DNA of 64,000 nucleotides from Dermatophagoides farinae. Lineage: Eukaryota; Arthropoda; Arachnida; Sarcoptiformes; Pyroglyphidae. Location of the stretch: the NCBI RefSeq assembly GCF_024713945.1, contig NC_134680.1, positions 3,992,001 through 4,056,000 of the forward strand, in the 5' to 3' direction. Shown piece after piece: positions 24,301 through 38,162 of the stretch (position 1 is its first letter; the number at the start of each line of letters is the position of its first letter). The position numbers and the translations under genes were made by a program. The notes beneath the pieces were generated by a model. It was given only the letters and a program-made list of their open reading frames with translations. It was not told where the DNA came from and did not search any database.

Positions 24301-26740
24301 ACATTTAACTATTTTGATCTAATGAATTTGATGTAAAACTGTATCGTCTGTTTGGTTTGTTTATATTTTATTTATCTTTTCCGTCTCAATTTTGTTTTCA
24401 AATTCAAATGTAACCTTAAAAATTTGTTATGTAAATGATCATCATATACTATAGTAAACTTTATATAAACGATATATAAGTGTGCACAGTACACTGAATC
24501 AATGAATGGAATTTTTTTTCCCTTTTTCCATGTTGATTTTATTCAAGCAAAAAAAAAATCAAATAACAAATACTATTTCGTTTTCATTAAAATAAATAAG
24601 TAGATTCTAACAACAACAACAACAATAACACAGAAAAAAATTGCGAAATATTACATTTAACACATAATCAATTTCTCTTAGTGAAAAAGCTAGAAAAAAA
24701 TAATAATAACCATCTCTTTTTTTTCCAAAATTTCATTTCATCTCTCATCTCTGTTTGTGAATCATAAATTAAACATTTGACATTGACATGAAAATATATA
24801 TTGTGTCTATGTGGTGTGTGTGTGTGTGTGTGTAACGATTTTTGTCATTAAATAACATGGTCATTGAAATGAAAATGAAAACAAAAGCAAACGATATTGG
24901 TGAAAAAAGAAAAAAAAGTGCAATATTTTCATTATCATCAATGTGATTTTTTTTCTTTTTTTTTTTGGTAAAAATAGAAACGTCTGGTTCGCAATAAAAT
25001 AATGATAATGATGATCAATTGAAGTAAAATGAAATTGTAGCGGATTTTATTAGTTTATTATAAATAATGATGATTAAAACTTTATAGTTAATATATATAG
25101 TATTAGTTATTTATGGTTATGGATCCGAATAAACATTATTCTTATGCTTCAAATTCATTCTGCTTACTTACATAAATATCGCAATAATTTGCTGTTTTTT
25201 TTTTTTGGTTAGTAATATTTGAATGAAATTTTTTCAATAAATTAATTATGGCTTAAAATAGGATTATCATCATACCATATAATTCATTATCGAATAACAA
25301 TAGCTATAACAAAACAAAAAAAACAGAAGCTAATATAACAAACAAATAGTATGTGAATAGGTGTGGACAAAATCGGATTATGTTGAAAAATGAAAAATAA
25401 ATATATGAATGAATGAATAATGATTACTATGATATTTTTTTTTCATCATCTTCTGCGGGCGTATGCCATATATATTCTTTTTATTTTTATTCGATTTATG
25501 AAAAAAAGAGATAATAATTACTGTGTTTACATCACGAGTTATGCCTATAGGGGTTTTTTTCTGGTTATTTTGGAAGGTCATATCTGAAGTAAACATCGAA
25601 AAAGAAAAAGAATGACAAGAAAAAAAGGAACAAAAAAAATGAATTTGTTTCAATTTGTAATAGATCATTTTATTTTTGTCTTTACTTATTTTGTATCGTA
25701 AATGGCAATCTCATATTTTGATGTGTGCAAATAACCGGAAACTGAATGAATGCATTTCATCATATGACAGTTTCTTCTTTTTTTTCTCTTTCTCTCACTT
25801 GACATAACACATGAAATGAGATATTATTATTTAATTTTTTTTTCATCTTATGTTTGTTGTCTTTAATATAAAACATCAGATGATGATGATAAAATTTTCT
25901 TGGAAAATGTATGATGAATAAATAGAGAAAAAAAAATTCATGTTTAATGAATAAAAATAGACATTTTTTCTCGTTTTTTTTTGTTGTAACTCGCATATTT
26001 TTCTTTTCTTTTTTTTTTGATTTACATAAATATGAAAATGAAAAAATAATGTAAATAAAAAAAAAACAAACTTACACAGAGGTCACCTGCACCAATGGTA
26101 CAAATATACAAAGAATCGAACCGAATGGCCATTCATTTAATAAAATTCTTGCAATATTAAATGGAATATTAACAACGGTCATCATTAGATCAGATAATGC
26201 TAGATTTGTCATTAAAAGATTGGTCGATATACGTAACGGTTTACGTTTGAATACAACATAACAAACGATTAGATTACCGAATAATGATATAATGACAATC
26301 GTTAAATAGAATGTTATAATCAATGTATTACGACGTGTTAATGTTGCACGATATGATGGTGAATAATTATCTGGATTCATTATATATTTACGCAAATTAT
26401 TCAATGTTGCTGATATATTATGATTATGATCATCATCATCAATGTCATGATGTTCACCATCAATTAAATAATTTGATAATGATTGAAAATTGAAATTATT
26501 ACTATTATTTTTATTATTAAAAAATAATGTTAATCTATCATTAATTTCATCATCATCAATTGCTGTTGTTGTTGTCGTTGTATTCATAAAAAGATTGTCA
26601 AATAATGATTGTGTTGTCGTTGTTGATGATGATGATGAATAATAATAATTATGATTATGATGATGATGATGATGATTTCGATGTTTATGAAATTTTATTG
26701 GTTGTTGATGATCGATCAACATTTCGCCAATGGTCGTCAT
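21392..26740 (-). CDS. Class A neuropeptide GPCR (NPY/RYamide/GPR83-like)
   Basis: Two coding exons, 26740-26076 and 22808-21392, are joined in phase (GT|A, Val) for 693 codons. The ATG at 26740 is the first in frame. A Ser/Thr/His/Asn-rich extracellular tail of about 140 residues precedes TM1, with FGNLIVCYVVF. TM2 has NLALSDLMM, TM3 ends AIDRYQAILNPLH, TM6 has SICWLPLNIF and TM7 has CYNPFIYFWLN. The HWFAMSSVCYNPFIY segment and the WPFGSILC motif before TM3 are typical of NPY-like, RYamide/luqin and GPR83-type peptide receptors. The third intracellular loop and C-tail carry long Asn/His/Asp insertions. The receptor should sit in the plasma membrane and signal through G proteins. The ligand cannot be read from the sequence. 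Confidence 0.85.
22809..26075 (-). other. 3.27-kb intron of the GPCR gene
   Basis: Donor GTAAGT at 26075 and acceptor TAG ending at 22809 on the minus strand. It is the largest intron wholly inside the window without a recognised mobile element. The content is simple repeats (GT near 24816-24832) and AT-rich DNA. No exon on either strand could be supported. Confidence 0.7.
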
Positions 26741-29281
26741 CTTTATTCGCAATTATTGAATTTGTTTTTGGAAATTAATAAATTTAATAAATAACATCTC
26801 ATCATAAATAATGATTTTTGTTTGACAAAAACACAGTGATATATTTTTCCATTTGATGATGACAAATCAAATATTGTGACATATTTTTTTTTTGTTCTGT
26901 ACACTTGAACAAACAAACAAACAAACAAATTGGAAAAGAGAATTTTCCGATTTTTTTCTTGATAATTAAATTTCAGTCATTAATGATGATGATGATGATA
27001 AAAGCAAATTATTGACCAACAACAGAAATAGAATAATCGTTTAGAATTTAGTTTGAATCAAAATTGAAAAAACAGATTTGAAAAAACTTTGTCAAAATTC
27101 AAATAATCATTGTAAAATGATTGTAATGATTTTTGTCCATTCATTCGAGTTGAACACACATGTATTGTTTGAATACAATTGAATGATTTGATAAATGACT
27201 GAATCAAATTGTTCATTGTAAATTGATTTTTTTTCTTTGTTTCGTTCTTGAAAAAAAAACTTTCCGGTTTAATTGCGATTTGTTAATTCTGTTGTTGTTG
27301 TTGTTGTGAACACACAATAATCAAAAATTCCATTCAGGGAGAGAGAGAAAGAGAAGAAAAAAAAATTCTATCAAACATTCATCAGATGCTGATGATGAAA
27401 TTCTACGATTGAAACTGTATGTATTTTTTGGAATTGTAAGTCAATTGTGTATGTGTGTGTGTGTGTGTATGGACTTTTATGGTTACACACCTACACAAAC
27501 AGATTCTGCGTTTAACATTGAAAAAAAACAAAATGATCCATCAGGAATATGCGCTAAAGAATGATAAAGATGATGATAACCGTCTTCGATTTCATTGAAA
27601 GACAAAAAGATAGAGAAACAGAAATCGAGAATGCGTGATCAAATTTTTATCATTAGCCATTTTTTATCATTTCTAACCCGACTAAAACGATGAAAAGAGA
27701 GAGAGAGGGAGGGGGAAGAAAAGATTGGTAAAATTTTCAAAGAACAAAAAAAGAATTTATATTTTTTTTCGACAATGAATATCAATTTCAATGAATTTAT
27801 TCAATTGGAAATTTTTGTACATTCATTTATTCGATTGTTCACACACACACAAAAACATTGATCATAATCACATTGTCATCCAGGACATAACCATAACTAC
27901 AAGTTTATGATATGAATAATATGAATATATCAAATATATCAAAAAATTTCCATTTTTTTTCAAACAATAACTATTTTTTTCTGTTTGGAAAATTGATAGG
28001 CATCCAACATTTATGTGTAAGAGGATAAAGTGAAAAAAAAATGAAAATGTTTCGAAATCGTATCAGACAAAAAGAAAAAACATATAACGATGCCAAAAGC
28101 AAACTTGTCCAGAATAATAATATAAACTCAAAATTGCATGATGATGATGGAATAAGAATTTTTTTATTTTCATTTTTCCATATTTGTTAGGTGAACAAAA
28201 AAAAAAATATGATGAATAAAATTATTGTGCAAGAGTGAAAAAGAAAACAGATGATGATTTATAGAATTTTTTTTTCTCCACTAAACAATACAAGATCACA
28301 TTATCATTTGTATTACATTTTTGGAACAGATTAAAAAAGAAAAAAAGTTTTAAATTGTTGAGCTTAACAATTTGAATAACATTTTCCAGTAGTATTCAGT
28401 TAGTCTTTAAAAAAAAGTCAGTTAATTGAAATTCAAATCGACTTGAAGGTCAAACATGGGAAACGAATAAATTTTTTTTTTCATCATTATCACATCGATA
28501 AAATAAGAAAAGAAGAACCAAAAAAAAAAAAAAAAAAAAATCTTCAAAACTTTATCATTTCTAATGATAATGATGATGTCGATGGCGGATATATATATAT
28601 ATATATTGAACACTGAAAACATAAATTGTTGAAAAAATCATTGAAAAATCGTCTTTTATACAATAATCATTGATAATTCAAATTTTCTGGAAAAAGTGAT
28701 AACAAATCGATTCTATAAAATGAGATTTTTTTTTCTTTTCCGTTATTTTTTGAATTATCTATGAAAAAAAAATTCTTAAAGTAAACACACAAACATACGA
28801 ATATATAGAATATTTTGTTTGTTTGTTGAAGATTCAAATTCAAATTTCAAATTTTCAATGACTATAGTATTAGTAAGCGTTGAATAGGAATTGATTTTTT
28901 TTTTTTGAATAGCTCACATTACAAACGAAAAATTCCTATACATATTTTCCTGGGAAGTGAAAGGAAACTTGTGGGCATTAAACATAAAAAAAGTTTAAAA
29001 TGTTGCCAGAAAAAAAACAATTTTCCTTTTTCTACTCTTCTTTTTTAAGTTTTTATTCAATTTTTTAATAAAAAATAAAAATGATAATGAATTTGCCAAA
29101 AAGCTAATGAAGATGATAAGATGAATTTAGAATATTTTGCAAATACTTTTTTTCTGTGGAACAAAATTGAAACTTGAAAATTAGTTTTTTCACTATTTTT
29201 TTTTATTTCAAAAAATGTAAATTTTAAAATCGATACTATTGATTATCGATGATCAATTACTATTGACCCAAAAAATGTTTT
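26741..29281. other. Intergenic region with GPCR promoter side
   Basis: 2.5 kb of AT-rich DNA with ATG/CAT trinucleotide runs, a GT run near 27449-27468 and GA runs near 27339 and 27697. No supportable gene is present. Both neighbours are on the minus strand, so it holds the GPCR 5' region and the 3' UTR of the pseudokinase upstream. Confidence 0.55.
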
Positions 29282-31048
29282 TCATTCACGAATTTCGCAA
29301 AGGGCTTTATGTTTCATCATCGATGTTAGAATATCCATTGAATTCATATGATTGTCGATAAGTGATGATAAATGACATTCAAACCAATCGATAAAAATTG
29401 CCGGAATCAATGTTGATGATTTTATTCGTTCAATTAATAATGGAAAATATTGATGTAAAGGATTTGCTTTGATTCGATATGGTGATTGTGTACAAATAAA
29501 TTTTCTTTCAAATTCTTTATAACCAATAATCATTAATAATACGGTCATTGTGTAACAATAAAGATCATGTTTAAATTGAATATTTTTAACATCAATATTA
29601 TCACCACAATGATTATCATCATCATCATCATTATTATGACAATAACGGCCATGATAATAATCAACAAACAATGGTGATATTGTATAATTAATATAATGAT
29701 TGACATGACAATCAAATGGTGATAATGTTTGTACGTGATTCATATTGGCAGGAAGTAGATAATTATCAATAATATCCGTCAATTTAAGACAATATCGTAT
29801 TTCATTTTTTGTATCATCATCATTATTATCGATGAAAAATAGAATATTTTCTGGTTTTAAATTCAAATGTGCAATATTTATTTGTTTATGAAGAAATTCA
29901 AGACCATCGATTATTTGTCGAGAATATGTTTTCGTTACCGTCAATGGTAATCCATTCGAATGATCATGAATAGCTTGTTTAAGATTCATAATAGCCATTG
30001 GCATGATCAATAGGATTTGATTTGGTAGCAAACAACTTTGTTGATTTTGGTGAATATTTTCAAATACTTTATGACGACGACCACGACGATTTAAATTGAT
30101 TGTTTGTTCATCATTATCGACAATGATTTGTTCATAATAGAGTAAATGATCATTTTTTTCAGTGATTTTTTGTGAATTTAAAAATTTTCGACAAACTTTA
30201 CGAAAATATTCATATTGTCGATAATAAGTGGCCATAATTAATGAACGTTTTATTTCATATTTTCGTTGTAATAATAAACATGTTAATAATGTTGCCGGTA
30301 TTCCATTAATTTGATCAATTTGTTTACGCAAAAGTTGAAGATCGATAATTTTGGCACATAATTTTATCGTCATCAATGATGATGATGTACTTTCGAATTC
30401 ATTTTCATCTTGACTAATTGAATCAATTTCACATTGATTTTGTTCCAGATATTTAACCTGATAAATTATACTTTGCAAATATCCTAATGTTGAACGAAAT
30501 AATTGTCTTTGAATATTTAACATTTGCATTTCTATTGCCATCATTTGATTGCAATCATCATCATCATTATTCTGGTTGTTGTTGTTATCGCGAATAAATA
30601 TCGTTGTAGTTTGTAAATTTGATTCGTTAGTCATCATTCTTTCTAAAATTTCGTCATTATTATTTTTATTATGAGCATCATTATTTAACCAAGTAATATA
30701 TCCATATAGTTTAGTGTATTTATTTGCCAAGAAATTTTCCATTTTGCCAACGATTGAAGATGTTTCCATATTATTATTATTAGTTTTAGTATTTATCAAC
30801 ATCATATGATCCAAAATGGAAATTGGTCTGAAAAATAATGATTTCAATAGAAATAATGTCCACATAATACCATTTATGCATAAAAATGCTAAAAAAATTC
30901 TTGTTAACATATATATTGAATGAATAAAGAAAATATTATAATCAAATTCATATAACGACAACCATTGCCACCACCATAATAATATGGATGAATAAAATTC
31001 TTTACTGTTGTTGTTGTTGTTGTTGTTGTTGCTATTGAATGATTCCAT
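29282..31048 (-). CDS. Membrane-anchored pseudokinase, intronless
   Basis: One uninterrupted frame of 588 codons. After an Asn-rich start, a hydrophobic stretch at about residues 44-72 should anchor it in a membrane. A helical middle region of charged and Asn-rich sequence follows. A kinase-like C-terminal domain starts near 330 (ILLIMPMAIMNLKQAI). The catalytic loop reads IAHLNLKPENILFF (HLNL at 394-397), so the HRD Asp is replaced by Asn. The DFG position reads LTDIIDN. No ATP-binding lysine or glycine loop is recognisable. It should be a catalytically dead scaffold. It shares the unusual HLN motif with the coiled-coil pseudokinase at 11.9-13.4 kb but is otherwise very different. The family is unknown to me. 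Confidence 0.7.
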   Translation of the reverse strand: MESFNSNNNNNNNNSKEFYSSILLWWWQWLSLYEFDYNIFFIHSIYMLTRIFLAFLCINGIMWTLFLLKSLFFRPISILDHMMLINTKTNNNNMETSSIVGKMENFLANKYTKLYGYITWLNNDAHNKNNNDEILERMMTNESNLQTTTIFIRDNNNNQNNDDDDCNQMMAIEMQMLNIQRQLFRSTLGYLQSIIYQVKYLEQNQCEIDSISQDENEFESTSSSLMTIKLCAKIIDLQLLRKQIDQINGIPATLLTCLLLQRKYEIKRSLIMATYYRQYEYFRKVCRKFLNSQKITEKNDHLLYYEQIIVDNDEQTINLNRRGRRHKVFENIHQNQQSCLLPNQILLIMPMAIMNLKQAIHDHSNGLPLTVTKTYSRQIIDGLEFLHKQINIAHLNLKPENILFFIDNNDDDTKNEIRYCLKLTDIIDNYLLPANMNHVQTLSPFDCHVNHYINYTISPLFVDYYHGRYCHNNDDDDDNHCGDNIDVKNIQFKHDLYCYTMTVLLMIIGYKEFERKFICTQSPYRIKANPLHQYFPLLIERIKSSTLIPAIFIDWFECHLSSLIDNHMNSMDILTSMMKHKALCEIRE

Positions 31049-33805
31049 TTCATACGAATTGAGATTAAAAAAACAAAATTCTACTAGCCAATTGAAAGGA
31101 AAAAGAGAGAGAAAAAAAATGGGAAAAATATTATTACCATCATTATAATGTGTTCCAGAAATGAACCAAATAACAAGAATTTCAGTATTTATGGCTCATA
31201 GACAAAGAGGAAGAGAGTGAGAGTGAAAAAAAAGAGAAAAGATAAAACTTTGAAAAATTAATAACAATTTATCTTCAAAGAAATAGAGAGATGAAGGGAA
31301 AGAGAAACAAATAAACATATATATATCTTTATTTTACACTCACTTTATTTGAAAAATAAAAAAAAAATAAAAAAAAGAAAAAAGAATAATCACACTTTGA
31401 ACCTGTGTATGAGAGAATAAAAACGATCACAACAACATTGTATCCAAAAAAAAACATTTCCATTCAACAACTTCATATCTAAAATTAAATTCAAATTCAC
31501 ATTCATTCGAAAATGAAATTAATTTTTTTTTGTTCTCTTTGTTTGTTGAAAAAAATGGTCACACTATGATTATTGTCTCGAACATTGTGAATATTATATA
31601 TACAGATTTAAATTCCAATTTCGACGACTATTTTACCCTATTCAATTGGATTGCAATAGATACAAAAAAGCAAACAAAAAAAAAAGAAAAAATATTGCTA
31701 AAAATAAATGAAAAAATCAAAAAATAAAAATAATTTACAATGACAAACAGGAAAGCGATTTAGACAGACGGAGAAGAGAAACAAAGAAAAGATTGCAACA
31801 AAATTGTCAAATTCTATAATATAAAAAAAACAAATATCCGTAATGTATCCGGATTTCAAAAGCAATAGGAAAAAAAAATTTACGGATCTCAAATTGAACA
31901 TTATGACAGCAATAACAATCTCGTAACAACAACAACAATAACAACAACATGATGATAATAATGATGAGAACATATACAAAATGATATTAAAAAAAAAATT
32001 CACACATTACACATTTTGAGTGTACCTTTGGGTCACATTTTTTTTCTCTCTCTCTCTCTCTTTCATCATTTGTGTGAACAAAATAATAATAAAAAAATCT
32101 CTTATGAAGACAATAACAAAATAAAACCTATATATATATATATGAATACTTGATGAATGTGAAATACATTTTTTTTTTCGAAGCTTAAGGTCTCTTTACC
32201 GAATTTTTCTGTGTATCCAACAAAAAAAAAACTAAATAATGTCTTGAAGTAATAATAATATTGTCAACAACAGTAATATCTTTTTTATTATTCAAATTTT
32301 GTTGATGTGTCATCATTATAACCAAAAAAAAAAAGAAAAAAAATTCCGAAATTTGATGAAAAAAAAAGACAGATAGATCGATTGACGTAATATAATGATC
32401 GATATATATATATATCAAGTGATAAAAAAAACCATATGAGTTTTTTTTCTAGCTCTAGTTTTTCGGTGCACTAACAACGAAATTGATGTTGATGCGAAAA
32501 AATTAAATCTATCGATCCATATTTTTTTTTTAATGAGAATCAATGTTGTTGTTGTTGTTATAATGGTAATCATCAACAACAACATGGCCGATTGTCATTA
32601 TCAATGGCGCCAATCAGCGTTTTGTCGTCGGAATATACACACACACACACACACACTTGAATCATCATCGTCATCATCATCATATCAAGTTTAAGGCTGT
32701 GTATTTAGTAACAGCAGCAGCAATAGCAGTGTAGTATAGTCAATTTAATGGTCGAATGAATTTTTTTTGAACTTTCTCATTTTTTTTATTAACACAAAAA
32801 AAAATTTTTGATATACGAAAAGGAATAAAAAATAATGAAAAATCTTTTTTATCGACACTTTTTGATCCTAAATTTCATTTTTTGTTTTGTTTGTTGGTAT
32901 GTTTGATCGAAAATTCATTTAAATTTCCCGGTTGGGAAAATGGAAAAGAAAATTTCTTTCATTTTATTCTGGGCGAAAAAAAAGATTTCCATTTTTTTTA
33001 TCATGCAAATCTTTTTCCTTTTCTATAGAAAAACCTAAATTGAATTCAAGGCTCAATTCAATAGGAAAACAATGATCAAGATAATCGAAATGAAAAATCG
33101 ATAGATTGGAAGTCAAAAAATAAAAATAAAATAAAATAAAAATTACAAAACGATGATGATGATGAGAAAATCGTACCAAATGCTCTGAGAACTATCCACT
33201 TCATAAACAAAAATGTCTTAATTGGATTAATGATTAATTTACAATCATTATTAGGTAAGACACATACATTATCGATAAATAATGATCGTGTATATTTTTT
33301 TCGATCAGTAAAAAAAAATTTATCATTAAACAATCAATTTTTCTTTTTTACTTTTACCTTAAATTTAACCATAATTGATTTTTGTTGTTGTTGTTGTTGT
33401 TGTTTTTACAATACTTGCAGGAAAATTGAATAGATTTCAATTTCCAATCAATCTTATTATCTTATCAAAATGATTATCAATCAATCAGCAAACATAGTCT
33501 TGTTTTACAGTAGCGAATAAAGGCAAAACACCCATCAATAACATGACCGACCACCATTTTACTATTATTATTAAAAAAAAATCAAAGAGAAATTACCGAA
33601 ATGAAATCCATCGTTAATTATTGAACAAATGTGTTGAACAACAACGACAACATCAACGACAACGACAACGACAACTACGAAATCAATAAAGAGCTTAACT
33701 ATTTGATTAAACGATTCAACATTGTCATCATTATTATCATCAACCACAACAGTGGCAACAAAATTGACAAAAAAAATGACAAACACCAACAATATCAGCA
33801 ACAAA
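31049..33805. other. Intergenic region, low complexity
   Basis: 2.7 kb between divergently transcribed genes (pseudokinase minus, neprilysin plus). It is rich in A/T runs, with a CA run near 32636-32656. Frames here translate repeats and show no motif. It should contain both promoters. Confidence 0.55.
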
Positions 33806-36800
33806 ATGAAATTACAATTATTCGAAAACATTATTATGAACAAATATTCGATTGTTTATACAATTATTTTATCATTGACTATTTCTACTGCAATCAGTGT
33901 ACCAGTTGATATCAAAACAGAAATTGTTGATGAATCATTATTAACGAATGATAATAATAATGATTCATCAACAATTTGTCTAACAAATGAATGTATGAGT
34001 TTCAGTAAGTTTTTATCATCACCAGCTGTTTCGTTGGTTTTGTTTTAACATTTAATTTGAATTTTTTGTTTGTGATTAGGCGAAAAATTTCTATCATCAA
34101 TCGATCCAGAAGTGGATCCATGTGATAATTTTTATCAATTTGCTTGTGGCCGTTGGATATTGGAACATCCAATACCAAAATATCGTGATCTTTGGGATCA
34201 ATTTCAGCTATTTGCATTATCCATACAGAATCATCTGAAAAGTATGTGTATTTAGAATGACAGCAGAAATAAAATTGATTGATTGATGATTTGATTTTTT
34301 TTTTATAAAATTATAGAACATCTTGAAAGTAAAACAACAGTGAAACCAAATTCAAATCTAACAATTATCTATGACAAATTATATGAATTCTATCATGGAT
34401 GTATTGATACAAGTTTGTTGCATCTGTATTCAAATTCAAAATTTATAAATTTGAAATTTATCTATTTTTTTGTTCTATAGAACAACGCAATAAGAATGGT
34501 TATGGTCCAATCTATCAGATTATCACTGAAATAGGTGGTTGGCCAATGTTAGATGGCCATCATTGGAAACAACAACAACAACAACAGAATCAATTCCATT
34601 CTAATCGATATAGATGGGAACACGCATATATAATATTGGCACAATTAGATCAAGAATATTTGATTGGTATCGAACCAATCATTGATTTTCGCAATACAAG
34701 TAAAATCATTATCAAAGTAAGCCGATAGATCTTTTTTTTTTTTTTTTTTTTTGATTTTTGTTATATTGATTGAATTTGTGAGAATAATGGAAATAATAAT
34801 TCTGTTTTTTTTTCATCAATCTTGATTATTCTTATTCATAATAGCTTGGACCACCATATAAAACATCAGAAAATATAATTAATCTGATGAAATCTGAATC
34901 ATCGTCATCGATAAAAAATGTTGATGGTGATGATCCACTTGATCAAAGTAAACAATTATATATGAAAATGTTGAAAGAATTACGACAAAATCGACCAAAT
35001 AGTAATGAAAGCGACAATCAATTGAATGATGATGAATTATTGGCCGATATCGGAGCATTGATTGATTTACAATTTAAACTACAAGATAGTGCTAGTCCAA
35101 GACATTCAATGTCATATTATCAGAATCATTATGAAAAACACTTGATCAATATATCGACAATAAAAGCGAATATTGATTTCGATATATCATCCATATTGGA
35201 AGGTATATTTGGTCGTAATTTTACCGATGATGAATTGTTATTCGTACCTGATATTGAATATCTAAAACGATTAAGTCCATTATTACTTGAAACACCAGAT
35301 CGGTAAGTTACAATCATAAGTAGTAGTAGTATTAGTAAAACTAAAAAACAAAATTTTGAAAAAAATCCACCATAGAGTATTAGCTAATTATTTGGCTGCA
35401 AATATGGCTTTTCAGTTAAGTCGCCATACAACAATCAAAATGGTTGAATTATTAGTATCGAAATTAGATGCAATAGAAGTATTGCCAAACATTTGCTATA
35501 TGGAAACATCAAATTATATGCCAGAATTATTGGGTAAATTATATATTGATCTTTATTTTGATCAAAATATACGTGAAAATATTCGATCAATGGCACAAAT
35601 GTTACGAGATTCATTTCGACAATTACTTAAAGAAAGTGAATGGATGGATGCTAGTACGATTGATGAGGCGGTAAAAAAATTGGATTCAATGGCAATGAAC
35701 ATTGGCTATCCTGATTGGTATAATAACGATACATTTATTATGGAAAAATATCTATTTATGGTAAGTAATGTTTGTTTGTTTTACTCGAGAAAAAAAACAA
35801 ATTAATTTGTAATCCCCCTATGTGGCAAATAGTATGAAGGTATCAATTCAACAAATTACATTCAATCAGTGATTAATGTAAGCCGTAAACGGCAATATTT
35901 ATCACATGAATTGCTTAATAATGAAATCATAACCATACCCAATTCATCGGATCATCCAGCCATGTTGAGGTATGAATAATCATTAATGAGCAACTAAATG
36001 TTTTTTGTTTCAACAATTTTTTTTTGTTTTGAATCCAATCAAATCTATTAGTTGGCCAAGAAGACAGATAATTGACGTGAATGCATTCTATTATTTCACT
36101 ACAAATGGTGTCTGTAAGTGATTGATTAATTCATTCCGATTCAATTCTTTTGTTAACCATTGAATTTTAATTTTTTTTTTGTTTCGTTTCATAAGATCTA
36201 CCCGCAGGTATCATACAGGATGGTATTTATCTTGCCGATTTACCTGAGTAAATAAATTTTTTTTGTCATATATCATTTTATTATATCATCATCATAATCT
36301 GTAAATATAAATTTGATTTCAGTGCAATAACATTCGGTTCGATCGGTATGATATTGGGTCATGAAATGACACATGCATTCGATAATAGCGGTAATTATTC
36401 TTATTATTTGAATTTTTGGTTTTTAATAATTTGCAAAAAAAATGACAATAACAAACATGATTTTCGTTTCCAAAAAAATAGGTCAACTATATGATGAACA
36501 TGGTGAACTGAGAAATTGGTGGACGAATAACACAAGAAAATTATTTGCCGAAAAAGCCGATTGTTTTGTTGATCAATATTCCAATTTTTCAATCAATTCT
36601 GCAAAGGTATGGTATTGGGAAATAATGCGAAATTTGAAATCCAAAAAAATTCTTTTTATTCTTGAAATTTCTTTTCAAAAAAAAAATCACTAGGTAAATG
36701 GTGTTCAAACATTGGCCGAAAATATTGCTGACAATGGTGGATTACGTGAAGCGTATCGTGTAAGTTGAAACCTTAAAATATTCTTGTAAAGCAAAAAAAA

Positions 36801-37382
36801 ATTATAGAACGAAAGCAAAAAACTAATCTAGTTGAATTTCTGATCATTATTTTGTTATTCGAGAGAATGAAAAAGATTTGTCATGTTTTTCTAAGAAAAA
36901 TAGAAAGAAAGAAATCTATTTTAAGAATTTCAGTAATAATTTTGTGTTTTTTCTTTTTTTTTCTCTCTCTACTACTAATACTACTACTACCACCACCATT
37001 AAAATACAGGCATTTAAAACATTTAAACATGAAAATAATTTACGTTTACCTGGTGCCATGTCTAAATATACACAGGATCAATTATTTTTCATTTCATTTG
37101 CACATGTAAGTAACAATGAATATCAAGTATCACAGTAACAATTTGAATTAATATTTTTTTTCTGTTTCCATTGCTTTACAAACAAAATCAAAAATATGCA
37201 CATAGATGTGGTGTACGAATATGGACCAGAATGCAGCTATCAATCTAATCAATACTAGTGTACATAGTCCACCATCGGTTCGTGTACAAGGATCATTGGC
37301 AAATTTTGAACAATTTGCACATACATTTAATTGTTCGTCGAATACAACAATGAATCCGGAAAGGAAATGTGTTTTATGGTGA
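33806..37382 (+). CDS. M13 zinc metallopeptidase (neprilysin/ECE-like)
   Basis: Fourteen exons: 33806-34004, 34080-34241, 34317-34412, 34481-34716, 34845-35302, 35376-35760, 35833-35969, 36052-36113, 36196-36247, 36323-36390, 36482-36606, 36694-36759, 37010-37105, 37206-37382. They give 772 codons in one frame, close to the usual M13 size. A hydrophobic N-terminal segment (IVYTIILSLTISTAIS) is a signal peptide or type II anchor. The family start motif DPCDNFYQFACG follows. Catalytic features are all present: VNAFYYFTTN, LPAGI, the zinc site GHEMTHAFDN (about 608-613), ENIADNGG (about 669) and a C-terminal CVLW. The enzyme should cleave small peptides outside the cell. A shorter start at 33836 is possible. 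Confidence 0.9.
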
Positions 37383-38162
37383 ATATTTTTACCCAAAATT
37401 ATACAATTAAAAAAAAACAATGACAACGATGAGTTGTGCGGGTGTGGGCATACAACAATGTTGACAAATCAACCACCGTATACTTTTGATTTTTTTTTCA
37501 TTTTTTCTCTTGTGTATTAATTATTATCTATTATTTTCATCATTACCATTATATTTCTATTAAAATACTAACGACAACGACAATAAAAATGATCATCATT
37601 ATTTTTTATTCTCCAAAAAAAAAGACAAGAGATTAATATATCATAGTCATTGAGTAATATTAGAATTAGTGAAAATGAACAAAAACGGAAACCAATAAGA
37701 ATTGTTTGCATTGATTATTATGTTTGACTTGATTGGTTGATTGATTTTGTTGTGTTGTTAAAAACAGGCTGTTTTTAACTACACAGCGAAACAAATCAAA
37801 AAAAAAAAAAAAAAAACAAAATTATCATCGTTATCATGAATAAGAAAGAAAAGTTTAATCAAAATCTCTCGAGAAATAGAAGCAAAAAAAAAATCTATCA
37901 ATCGTATTTCGGTGGAAAAAACATGACGAAATTTTTTTTTTTTGGTTATGAAGAAATTTTCCAATATATACTCATGAAAAAAAATCCAAAGATTTTCCCC
38001 ATGGAATAAAGAATCGGAATCTATTGATTGTTTATTTGCTTGTTATTGTTGTTATTTTTGCATGCATGCCCTGATACTATGTAAACTCTATTGCATAGAA
38101 TCGATTTTTTTTTCTCGTTTTATTTTTTGCTTTTAAATACTTTTCGAAAAACATCACGATTG
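37383..38162. other. Convergent 3' spacer between peptidase and DEG/ENaC genes
   Basis: AT-rich DNA with long A runs. Both flanking genes end here, so it holds their 3' UTRs. No further gene is seen. Confidence 0.6.
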
